Source: Arcicella rosea (lineage in GTDB: Bacteria > Bacteroidota > Bacteroidia > Cytophagales > Spirosomataceae). Taken from it: a DNA stretch of 64,000 nt. The position numbers and the translations under genes were made by a program. The DNA is taken from positions 153,339 through 217,338 of the forward strand of contig NZ_JBEUMS010000013.1 in the NCBI RefSeq assembly GCF_040543805.1, given 5' to 3'. The notes under the pieces are model-generated. The model worked only from the letters and a program-made list of their open reading frames with translations. It made no database searches and was not told where the DNA came from. Positions 48,637 to 56,006 of this stretch are shown piece after piece. How positions within the stretch are numbered: the stretch's first letter is position 1; each line of letters starts with the position of its first letter.

Positions 48637-48925
48637 TTGAACTTAACCTGGGCGGACGGCTAGTCTAGCTTTTACTTCTCAAAGTTCCATCTTTGTATAA
48701 ATTACAAACTATTTTTAAGATGACAAAATTCGAACACCCGAAGATCAAAAACAAAAAGTAGGCAAAACCCTGCTCTTCCAAAATCTTCAAATCGAACGAT
48801 AACTCCGTAAAAGAAACCACCGAAGCCAACCGCTAGACTTGCCGTCCGCCCAGGTTAAGTTCAAGACTAGCCGTCCACCATTTCTTCATGGTTTGGCTTG
48901 CAGCCACCACGAAAGCTTAGCTATT
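48637..48925 (-). repeat. Intergenic module, copy 3, with a 33-bp inverted repeat
   Basis: This block lies between the membrane-protein stop and the WG-repeat start. A 33-base sequence at 48637-48669 recurs as its reverse complement at 48832-48864 with one mismatch, flanking a terminator hairpin. A further stem pairs AAGCCAACC (48823-48831) with GGTTTGGCTT (48890-48899). The stretch 48666-48925 matches 54817-55045 along most of its length. Confidence 0.82.
48757..48774 (-). terminator. Terminator hairpin after the membrane-protein gene
   Basis: AGTAGG pairs with CCTGCT (one G-U pair) around a 6-base loop. On the minus strand a T-rich tail, TTTTTGTTTTTG, follows. It is the same element as at 47521, 49891 and 54903. 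Confidence 0.65.
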
Positions 48926-48936
48926 GGCAGAAGCTA

Positions 48937-49680
48937 TTACTTAGTCAGTATTATGCCGTCGCACGATTCTTTGTTAATTATAAATATCTTCTTATTATCC
49001 AATGTACTGTAAATTATCCTGTCGCTTATGAATCCTAAAAGTTTTAATCGTGTTGTGTCGGAAGTTATAACCGCACTTTTAATATTAACAATACTAACAT
49101 ATTTACTTTCCCTATTATGAAGTATTTTTAGACTTGTTAGTTTGCCTGTTGATAGACAACTAATTGGGAAAAATATTAGGAAATGTCCAACAAAATATCG
49201 GGCTACTCTATTTTTGATTTTGTTTTTTACTATTCCATGATTTATAAATCGGTGAAGTAAATAATAAGCAACCACAAATGAAGATATAATCCAAAAGATT
49301 TCATTTTCTTTGTAATTAGGGATGTATACTATCATCCCACACAAAATTGCGGTAAGCCATAAATTTATTGATGTAAGCATTCCCAACGGTATTCTCTTAA
49401 AATTCCCCCATTCTTTTTTAAGGGTTATAAAATGAGATATATCTTCTCTATCATCATTAAGGTTAATTGTATTTCCTGTGATAACATTTAAAACAAAAAA
49501 ACCTTGTGAAATTAATAGTGGGAACGCAAAACTTTTTGGAATATCGTATATTGAGATTAGGCTAAAAACATCTATGTCAAATGTAGACCAATACCCAATT
49601 AGATATAAAATACCACAAACAAACAAGTACGTTAGTAGTATTGTCGTCAAAGGTATATTTTTTAGAGTCTCATTATCCAT
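48937..49680 (-). CDS. Multi-spanning membrane protein of unknown function
   Basis: I do not recognise the family. The ATG at 49678-49680 (MDNETLKNIPLTTILLTYLF) gives about 247 residues with four or five hydrophobic segments: LTTILLTYLFVCGILYLIGY, LLISQGFFVLNVI, LTSINLWLTAILCGMIVYI, FWIISSFVVAYYLLHRF and VGHFLIFFPISCL. A soluble tail of about 65 residues follows (SLKILHNRESKYVSIVNIKS onward). A longer frame from 49803 is open only because the upstream repeat leader happens to be in frame. Flanked by modules on both sides, it behaves as a single-gene unit. Confidence 0.65.
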   Translation of the reverse strand: MDNETLKNIPLTTILLTYLFVCGILYLIGYWSTFDIDVFSLISIYDIPKSFAFPLLISQGFFVLNVITGNTINLNDDREDISHFITLKKEWGNFKRIPLGMLTSINLWLTAILCGMIVYIPNYKENEIFWIISSFVVAYYLLHRFINHGIVKNKIKNRVARYFVGHFLIFFPISCLSTGKLTSLKILHNRESKYVSIVNIKSAVITSDTTRLKLLGFISDRIIYSTLDNKKIFIINKESCDGIILTK

Positions 49681-49709
49681 TCTGTTTATTTTTATAGTTT
49701 CTGCCAACT

Positions 49710-49985
49710 CGCTAATATGCGAAAGTTTTGTAGTACTTCTTGTATTCTTGGTGATAGTTTTTGTAATTCCTAAAGTAGTTGATTTCATAGTAATTCTAAA
49801 CAATTCACCTATTTTAAATTTAATTGGTAAAACGGACTAACCATTTTCAAAACTACTATATATAAATGAGAAACAAGCTCCAAAAACAAAGAGCAGGCAA
49901 AAACCTGCTCTTCCAAATATCTTCAAGTTGAACGATAACTCCATAAAAGAAACCACCGAAGCCAGTCCCTGGACTAGGCGTCCAG
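49710..49985 (-). repeat. Intergenic module, copy 4 (leader, terminator, partial palindrome)
   Basis: The leader half (49710-49852) matches 47320-47461. The terminator half matches copy 2 closely and includes TTCCAAATATCTTCAAG. The palindrome half (49951-49985) is short and retains CCACCGAAGCCA and the CTAGGCGTCC element. It lies between the receiver-HEPN gene and the membrane-protein gene. Confidence 0.8.
49891..49910 (-). terminator. Terminator of the methyltransferase-ATPase-receiver operon
   Basis: GAGCAGG and CCTGCTC form a perfect 7-bp stem with a 6-base loop. On the minus strand TTTGTTTTTGG follows. It lies about 80 bp after the receiver-HEPN stop. Confidence 0.7.
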
Positions 49986-49991
49986 CCTATT

Positions 49992-50906
49992 TTATTCTCT
50001 TAATTTCAATAATGCATTTCGATGCGTCAGCAATTTTTCACGAATTTTTTTAAATTCATTTTCGTCAAACTCGAAATCATTTCCGTTAAATTGAGCTTTT
50101 AATACCTCTCTACCATCTTCTGATATTTCAACTTTTGCATGAGCGAATTTGTTTCTAACATCAATGACTTCGTCTTGATACGATGCATTGATTGATAGAA
50201 ATTCAGTAATAAAATCTTTTACATTTTTATTTTTCTTTAAAATGCCTCTTAAGAGTTCCCATTTTCTTATGGCTTCTAAATGTGAGACTAAACCTATTAA
50301 GCCCTCTTTTTCATAACATCCTCTAAGAAATGTTAATTTTGATTCTAATTTTAGGAAAAATTGTTCATCAATGTATTTGTTAAAATCAAAGCTATCAATA
50401 TATGGCGATTGAATATAAACGGATAAATGTTCCTCTATAAGTGCGTCTAATTCTGAAGTTTCCCCCACAATCAATCCCCTCATTGAATTTATTTCTTCAA
50501 CTTTTTTAATTGTGGTTTTAAACACTTTTATAAATTTATCTTCTACCTCTTTTCTGTCAGAATGATAAACTCCTTCAAATTGATGTTTGCTAACAGATTC
50601 TAATATTAAACTCTTATCACTTGAATAGAAAATAATGTCTGTATAAATATCTTTATCTCTCAGGAGGTCGATAATCGAATCACCAGATTTAGAATCCTTT
50701 AAATTAAAATCAATTAATAAAATGTCATATTTTTTTAAACCAGATGCTACAATTTCCTCAACCACAACCACTTCATCAAGGCTTACTTTTCTTTCAATTA
50801 TTGGATTAAAACCATAATCAAGAATAGTTTCTTTAAATAATTCTGAAGTTGTTTCGAACCAAGAGTCGTCATCTTCAACCCACAGTAAATAGTAGTTTAG
50901 TTTCAT
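49992..50906 (-). CDS. Receiver-domain protein with C-terminal HEPN-like domain
   Basis: The 304 residues start with a receiver domain (about 4-130): acidic pocket Glu11-Asp12-Asp13, probable phospho-acceptor Asp66 in LLIDFNLKD, and the conserved hydroxyl at Ser95/96 (IIFYSSD). The usual lysine is not obvious. The C-terminal half (about 140-304) is helical and contains VRNKFAHAK: Arg251-Asn252-x3-His256, the R-N-x3-H motif of HEPN-fold RNases. No DNA-binding domain is seen, so this is not a normal response regulator. Its ATG overlaps the ATPase stop (TAATG), so translation is coupled. I infer a phosphorylation-controlled RNase effector; the HEPN call rests on one motif plus helical context. 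Confidence 0.72.
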   Translation of the reverse strand: MKLNYYLLWVEDDDSWFETTSELFKETILDYGFNPIIERKVSLDEVVVVEEIVASGLKKYDILLIDFNLKDSKSGDSIIDLLRDKDIYTDIIFYSSDKSLILESVSKHQFEGVYHSDRKEVEDKFIKVFKTTIKKVEEINSMRGLIVGETSELDALIEEHLSVYIQSPYIDSFDFNKYIDEQFFLKLESKLTFLRGCYEKEGLIGLVSHLEAIRKWELLRGILKKNKNVKDFITEFLSINASYQDEVIDVRNKFAHAKVEISEDGREVLKAQFNGNDFEFDENEFKKIREKLLTHRNALLKLRE

Positions 50907-53446
50907 TAAGCAAAAGTTATTATTAATTCAAATCCCTTTTTATACTCAGAATTGTATTTAATAGAAGCATTAAAATATTGTTCAAGTAATCTTTTCACGT
51001 GATTCAAACCTAAACCAGCTCCTTTTGTAGAAGTAACTCCTTCATCAAAAATAAGTTCGGGAACGATAGATTTATCAAGTTCTTTACCTTCATCTTTGAT
51101 TGATAAAATTAAACTGTTGTTTATTTTGTCAAATTCAAAAATTATTTTTGATGCATTTTTCTTCTTAGAATTATTTAAAATATTATCTAAAATTACAGAG
51201 AGTTCAATAGGTTGAAAATTCTTTTTAAATTCTATGTTGTTGGTGATTATCTCATATTTTAATTCTTTATGTAGTGACCCGTAAATGTTTAACACATAAT
51301 TTTCTACATAAGAAACGATGTCTTCATTAGCAGATAGAGTTGCTTCTAAAAAATTAGATTTTGTTGTAAACTTTGTAATTGTATTAATTTTTTCATTTAC
51401 TAAACTAATTCCTTGAAGAAAATCTATTATATCATTTTTTGACATATTACTATTTCTATCTAGCTTTCTTTTAAAAAGTTGAATTTTCTTAGAAATATCA
51501 TCAGCATAAACACCTATAATATGATTAGAATCTCTTAAATCTTTATAGGTTACTGTTTCTGCAGATCGAAATCTATCAATTTGCCTTTTTTGGTTCTCTG
51601 ATTTTTTTTCAACTTGTTTTCTATTCTCTTCTTCTTCTTTAGCTCTTTGTTCTGCTTCTTTACGTTTTACCTCTTCCTCACGTCGTTTGATTTCATTTTC
51701 TCTTGCTTCAAATTCAGCCTTTTTTCTTTTTTCCTCTTCTTCTTTTTGCTTACGTTCTGCTTCTGCTCTTTTTTTAGCTTCTTCTTTAGCTTTATTTTCA
51801 GCTTCAATACGTTTTTTGCGCTCTTCTTCTTCCCTTAGAATAGCATCTTCTTTTTCTTTTAGAATTTTATTGAAATTATCTTCGGTTAATTTTACTTGGT
51901 TCAATAAATCTTTATCATTCGTTTTTTCTGCAATTTTTTCTAAATCAATAATGAATTTAGGCTGAACTATGTCGAGTTTTTCATTGACAAGATTTACTAA
52001 ATCTTTGTTATATGAGATAATTTTAACATTCTTGTCGTCGCTAAGACTCCTAATTAAATTAACAAAATCTATCTTGCTCCCTAAATTATTTAATGCGTCT
52101 TCAAATGTATCCTTGTTTTTATCTTCTGAAAGACTATCCCTATGTTGTTGAGCAGTGTCAATGTTAAGAAAATAGTTTTTTCTTTTAAAAGCTTCTCCCC
52201 AAAGAACACCAGCAACATATCTTTCAAGTCTTAAAAAGGCTTTTTCTTTAAAAAGATCAAATAATATTTTTTTTCCAACAGTTTCAACCAAACCACCATC
52301 ACGACTAGAAACTTCTTTGAATTCGTTGAAATTCTCAGTAATTAATTCTACAGAACCAAACAAATCTCTTGTTCCTAAAAAACGATTATAGCCTTGTTGT
52401 TTTCTAATATCTAATTCCCAACTATCATCTCCAGGATTTCCGTAGGGTTGTACTCTAAAACCATTTTTGAATAAAAAAACATTCCCGTAGTTTACAGGTT
52501 CGATATCCATTAGTTTTCCGAAATTAATTTTAGCACTTCGATTTAAGTAATAAAGATTAATTTCTAAGTTGTCAATTAAAGACTGATAATTATTTGATTC
52601 TTCAATATGATAAATTAAAGTTCCTCTGTCAGTAATTTTAGTGGTAACTAAATTGTCTTTAACAACTAAGTCTATTTGAGTTGTTTTTAAATCAAGGACT
52701 TTTAGAATTGTATTATCAATAATCCCATTTATCTTCGAATTAGAATCTTCAAATAAAGTTTCGTTTAGAACTTCATTAGCGTCTATTTCTATTGAGAAAT
52801 CATTTTGTTTAGAAAAAGGATTAATTAATTTTTCTAATGATCTTCTAAGGTTAATCAATTTATCTTTATCCCAAATTGAATTAAGATTTGCAATTTTCAG
52901 TATAGTTCCATTTGAAGATGAATTTGGGAAACTATTTTTTGTCGAAGTTTCTTCATATGGAATATCTATTGATCCAAAGCTTTGTTTTGCATCAACTTCA
53001 AATTCATCCCAATTGACTTGAACTTTATATGCCTGATTAGACAAAATTTTTGAAGTAATTAATTCAAGTTTACTTCCTAATCTATCACAAGAAAATCTTC
53101 CAACACCTTTAGCTCCTGCATAAAATCTTCTTGATTTCAGGTTGTCAAGGTGTGAATCACGTTTTAAATCATCATCTTCTGTATTATCTTTTTTAGCTGA
53201 ATATGCAACTGAAAACCATTTTTCGAATAAATCAACTTTAGACATTCCTTTTCCATTGTCAGCAATGATAATTTCGTCTTTTTTGAAAGTAATTTTTACT
53301 CTATAAGCATAAGCATCATAAGAGTTTTTTACTAATTCGTATATAGCTATAAAATCATCGGTGATTAAATCTCTCCCGATGATATTTTTCATCCCTGTTT
53401 TTACATCAAATCTTAAAAACCCTTTATCTATCTCTTCTTCATCCAT
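50906..53446 (-). CDS. Dual-GHKL protein: MORC/MutL-like ATPase, coiled coil and histidine-kinase-like ATPase
   Basis: The 846 residues contain two separate GHKL modules. The N-terminal one (HATPase_c_3 type) has ELVKNSYDA (37-45), IADNGKGM (61-68) and GAKGVGRFS (111-119). A middle region (about 180-510) is followed by a very charged coiled coil (about 515-625, runs of Glu, Lys, Arg and Ala). Next is a DHp-like helical segment with a candidate His642 (DSNHIIGVYADD), then a kinase-type ATPase (about 740-846): LDNILNNS, IKDEGKEL, TKGAGLGLNHV. It overlaps the methyltransferase by 8 bp and the receiver gene by 1 bp. I infer a clamp-like DNA or damage sensor that can also act as a histidine kinase for the receiver. 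Confidence 0.8.
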   Translation of the reverse strand: MDEEEIDKGFLRFDVKTGMKNIIGRDLITDDFIAIYELVKNSYDAYAYRVKITFKKDEIIIADNGKGMSKVDLFEKWFSVAYSAKKDNTEDDDLKRDSHLDNLKSRRFYAGAKGVGRFSCDRLGSKLELITSKILSNQAYKVQVNWDEFEVDAKQSFGSIDIPYEETSTKNSFPNSSSNGTILKIANLNSIWDKDKLINLRRSLEKLINPFSKQNDFSIEIDANEVLNETLFEDSNSKINGIIDNTILKVLDLKTTQIDLVVKDNLVTTKITDRGTLIYHIEESNNYQSLIDNLEINLYYLNRSAKINFGKLMDIEPVNYGNVFLFKNGFRVQPYGNPGDDSWELDIRKQQGYNRFLGTRDLFGSVELITENFNEFKEVSSRDGGLVETVGKKILFDLFKEKAFLRLERYVAGVLWGEAFKRKNYFLNIDTAQQHRDSLSEDKNKDTFEDALNNLGSKIDFVNLIRSLSDDKNVKIISYNKDLVNLVNEKLDIVQPKFIIDLEKIAEKTNDKDLLNQVKLTEDNFNKILKEKEDAILREEEERKKRIEAENKAKEEAKKRAEAERKQKEEEEKRKKAEFEARENEIKRREEEVKRKEAEQRAKEEEENRKQVEKKSENQKRQIDRFRSAETVTYKDLRDSNHIIGVYADDISKKIQLFKRKLDRNSNMSKNDIIDFLQGISLVNEKINTITKFTTKSNFLEATLSANEDIVSYVENYVLNIYGSLHKELKYEIITNNIEFKKNFQPIELSVILDNILNNSKKKNASKIIFEFDKINNSLILSIKDEGKELDKSIVPELIFDEGVTSTKGAGLGLNHVKRLLEQYFNASIKYNSEYKKGFELIITFA

Positions 53447-54659
53447 GTAATAAATTTCTTAAAATTATTCCTACTTGTTCAGCAAATAAAGGCGGAATTG
53501 CATTTCCTATCTGAGAATACCTAGGGACTTCTTGTTTTCTAAGTTTCCCTCCAGTTGTATACTTCCCTTGAAATTTGTACCAATCAGGAAAAGATTGTAA
53601 TCGAGCATATTCCCTTACAGTCATTATTCTAGGCTCTTTGTAATGAATGTAATCATCTGGAAGAGTTGTGATTGTAGGACTACAATCATTAGCCGACAAG
53701 GGTATTATTGTATGCTTTTTAATATTGTATCTTAATCTAATATCGTTAGAAATATCAAAGTTTCTTCTACCTTCAGTTAGATCTAATATGTTTTTAAATT
53801 TAGCTATTGTTGTTTCTTGATGTTTAGCAAATCTATGACTATCAGGAATTTCATCATTGATATTTTTTCTAATATATTTTTGGTATTTGGATTTTGCTTC
53901 ACCATATTTTGAAGATTTAAAACCTGGAGAATCGATAGATTCTACAATTCCATTCGATTGAAACAAATCAGAAATTGCATCTCCAACAGTATTTATTAAA
54001 TTAAGGTTATTCGATTTTAGAAATGAAAATTTATTTTTTTCTAAATCAGAAAAGAATGAATCTGCGACATTCTGGGTAGCTTTATTTAAGGTTTTCTTTA
54101 CCCCAACTAAAATAAATCTGGTTCTTTTTTGGGGCACACCAAACTCTGAAAAATTCACTAATTTTCCTTGAACATAATAGCCTAACTTATTAAGACTTTT
54201 CAGTACGACTCCTGAATAAGCAATCCCTTTCTCTCTATTTTTCTTGAATTCCATTGTAAAGCCTTTTACATTTTCAAAGAAAATTAAATCAGGTCTTACT
54301 AAATCTACAAAATCAATATATGATTTTATTAAAGAATTACGTTCATCTACTTCATTCCTTCTTCCAGCCATTGAGAAGCCTTGACAAGGCGGACCACCAG
54401 CAATTAGGTTTATTTTACCTCGAAGTTTTTTTAGTTCAGTTTTGTGGTTTTTTAAAACTTCATTAATGTCATGAGAAGATTGAGGAAGCCATTTAGGCCA
54501 TTCAAAGTGTTTTTTTTGGGTTATTAAATTGAATTCCAGCGTTTTAAAAGCATCAGGATTTTTTTCAATAGCAAAAACACCTTTCCAATTAGAATTATGC
54601 AATCCTAAAGAAAGCCCACCACAACCTGAAAATAAATCTATATAGTTCAAACTAGTCAT
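53439..54659 (-). CDS. Cytosine-5 DNA methyltransferase
   Basis: This 406-residue C5 methyltransferase has all main motifs: I, DLFSGCGGLSLG (9-20); IV, GGPPCQGFSMAG (88-99) with catalytic Cys92; VI, FFENVKG; VIII, GVPQKRTRF; a target-recognition region at about 190-330; and the late ARLQSFPDWYKFQG and QIGNAIPPLFAEQVG segments. It transfers a methyl group from S-adenosylmethionine to a cytosine in a short DNA target. No restriction endonuclease gene follows; instead its TGA overlaps the start of the GHKL protein. It is first in a three-gene operon and has its own promoter candidate at 54680-54687. Confidence 0.95.
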   Translation of the reverse strand: MTSLNYIDLFSGCGGLSLGLHNSNWKGVFAIEKNPDAFKTLEFNLITQKKHFEWPKWLPQSSHDINEVLKNHKTELKKLRGKINLIAGGPPCQGFSMAGRRNEVDERNSLIKSYIDFVDLVRPDLIFFENVKGFTMEFKKNREKGIAYSGVVLKSLNKLGYYVQGKLVNFSEFGVPQKRTRFILVGVKKTLNKATQNVADSFFSDLEKNKFSFLKSNNLNLINTVGDAISDLFQSNGIVESIDSPGFKSSKYGEAKSKYQKYIRKNINDEIPDSHRFAKHQETTIAKFKNILDLTEGRRNFDISNDIRLRYNIKKHTIIPLSANDCSPTITTLPDDYIHYKEPRIMTVREYARLQSFPDWYKFQGKYTTGGKLRKQEVPRYSQIGNAIPPLFAEQVGIILRNLLHG

Positions 54660-54679
54660 TTTTTATACAAAACAATTTT

Positions 54680-54687
54680 CAAAATTA
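54680..54687 (-). promoter_or_regulatory. Candidate -7 box for the methyltransferase operon
   Basis: On the minus strand TAATTTTG matches the Bacteroidota TAnnTTTG consensus, about 20 bases before the ATG at 54659, giving a short leader. The -33 element is AT-rich and not clear. Confidence 0.4.
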
Positions 54688-54816
54688 GCTAAATTTACTA
54701 ATTTATTTTAATTTTCGATCCCGAATATTGATGTTTTTTCTTATTCATATTTCTTAGGTCTGCCTCATTTGATAGGTTCTTCCGTCAATCCTCATTGCAA
54801 CAATATAAACCTATGG

Positions 54817-55045
54817 TAGCTTTTATTTCTCAAGGTTCTATTTTTGCATAAAAAACTATTAGATGACAAAATAGAAACATCTGAAACCTCCAAAAACAAA
54901 AAGAGCAGGCAAAAACCTGCTCTTCCAAAATCTTCAAATAAAACGACAACTCCATAAAATAAACCACCGAAGCCAACCGCTAACAGAGCTTGAGTTCAAC
55001 ATTTTGTCTTCATGGTTTGGCTTGCAGCCACCACGAAGGCTTAAT
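54817..55045 (-). repeat. Intergenic module, copy 5 (terminator plus palindrome)
   Basis: It matches copy 3 from TAGCTTTTA-TTCTCAA through the terminator hairpin, the CCACCGAAGCCAACCGCTA arm and the TTCATGGTTTGGCTTGCAGC arm, to CCACCACGAA. The interior between the arms is shorter than in copy 3 and lacks the 33-base inverted repeat. It lies between the cyclase-fold gene and the methyltransferase operon. Confidence 0.8.
54903..54922 (-). terminator. Terminator after the cyclase-fold gene
   Basis: GAGCAGG and CCTGCTC form a 7-bp stem with a 6-base loop. On the minus strand TTTTTGTTTTTGG follows. It lies about 140 bp after the stop at 55063. Confidence 0.7.
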
Positions 55046-55062
55046 TATTGTATGTAGTGCTT

Positions 55063-55824
55063 CTAAGTCGTCCACTGTGCTGTTGGTGAAACAATTTTAT
55101 AATCAAAGTTGTTTTTTTCTAGCTGGTCGATAAAAGTTTTGTAACGCTGATTATAAAAATGATAGGCTTGTAAATATTTTCCTCTAACCTTTGAGTCAAT
55201 TTGAGTGTTAATGTTTTTCTTTAATGTTTCAAGAATTTTTACCTCGTCCTTTAAATATGGAAACTCGTCAGCTTGGTCAATTAAAAATGGGTCAAGAGGC
55301 AAATGTGAAGTGTCATAAAAATTACAAAGACGTTCAAGGTTCTGTGTCAGAAAAACGAAATGCAAATCCTTGTCAAACTGGGTTGTTTTAAAAATAATAT
55401 TGTATTGCAAAATGGATTCGTCAATAAACAAGCCCAAACAATTTATGTCTTTCTCCTTATAGTAGGCTTTTACAAGTGCCTTACCGTGGTACGCCTCAAT
55501 ATTTTCAAGTTTTTCATAATAAAATTCACCGTATGTCAAAATTGCTCTAAACTGAATTTCTAAGTCTATACAGCGAAACATTAAGTCCTGTGCAAACTCA
55601 CAAGCATACATTACAAGATATTTGTGTTCGTCTGTATTTCTTGGTGCTTGCTTGTTAATTATTAGAATTGTGTCAGAGAAAACAATTGTTTGGAAAGCGT
55701 TATGTCTATGAACATTTAATTCGTCAATTTTTTTGAATAGCTTTCTGATTTTATCATAGTCGCTTTTAACAAGGTCAGCGAACCCTAAAATGTCAATGTA
55801 CAGTAAATATTTGAGGTCTGTCAT
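55063..55824 (-). CDS. Class III nucleotidyl cyclase-fold protein of unknown activity
   Basis: The 253 residues start LLYIDILGFADLV (7-19) with Asp11, and TIVFSDTILII (46-56) with Asp51. These resemble the two metal-binding aspartates of class III cyclases, at a similar spacing. Later AYHGKALVKAYYKEKD (111-126) resembles the small-residue/Glu segment that follows in that fold. No membrane or regulatory domain is present. Similar soluble DILGF proteins are widespread and uncharacterised; some may be inactive. Modules lie downstream, and a palindrome-rich region (TATTGGC/GCCAATA, about 55842-55882) lies upstream. A signalling role is possible but unproved. Confidence 0.6.
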   Translation of the reverse strand: MTDLKYLLYIDILGFADLVKSDYDKIRKLFKKIDELNVHRHNAFQTIVFSDTILIINKQAPRNTDEHKYLVMYACEFAQDLMFRCIDLEIQFRAILTYGEFYYEKLENIEAYHGKALVKAYYKEKDINCLGLFIDESILQYNIIFKTTQFDKDLHFVFLTQNLERLCNFYDTSHLPLDPFLIDQADEFPYLKDEVKILETLKKNINTQIDSKVRGKYLQAYHFYNQRYKTFIDQLEKNNFDYKIVSPTAQWTT

Positions 55825-55841
55825 AGTATTACATACAATGT

Positions 55842-55895
55842 TAGTATTGGCGAAGTAGCTAGTATGGCTGTTTATTTTGCCAATACATGTTAGGC
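55842..55895. repeat. Palindromic element upstream of the cyclase-fold gene
   Basis: TATTGGC and GCCAATA pair around about 26 bases. GTTAGTATTGG and, 40 bases on, CATGTTAGGCG give related GTTAG cores on both sides. The layout resembles recombination or cassette-boundary sites in general form, but I cannot assign it. Confidence 0.35.
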
Positions 55896-56006
55896 GAAGT
55901 GTATTTACGAAAGATTTGTCGTACTTTTTGTATTGAACTTTCTTTTAACGCTTAAATACCACACCATGACTCTCTAATTATTCATTTTCTGTATCCTATG
56001 AATAAA

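Noticed and set aside
49681..49803. N-terminal extension of the membrane protein to an upstream ATG
   Set aside because: The extension is the same repeat leader found before the unrelated SDR gene; the ATG at 49678-49680 starts the real membrane protein.
51614..51965. Plus-strand frames rich in Phe, Ser and Leu opposite the coiled coil
   Set aside because: They are the mirror of Glu/Lys/Arg-rich coiled-coil codons on the minus strand.
49992..54659. Detocs, DISARM or BREX defence system
   Set aside because: The receiver-effector idea is similar to Detocs, but the methyltransferase and MORC-like ATPase are not part of it; no PglX, PglZ, BrxC or DISARM helicase genes are present.
47320..55045. 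Classical chromosomal integron
   Set aside because: No integron integrase gene and no consistent attC core pairs (RYYYAAC/GTTRRRY) were found; the modules are also longer than usual, so only a cassette-like arrangement is claimed.
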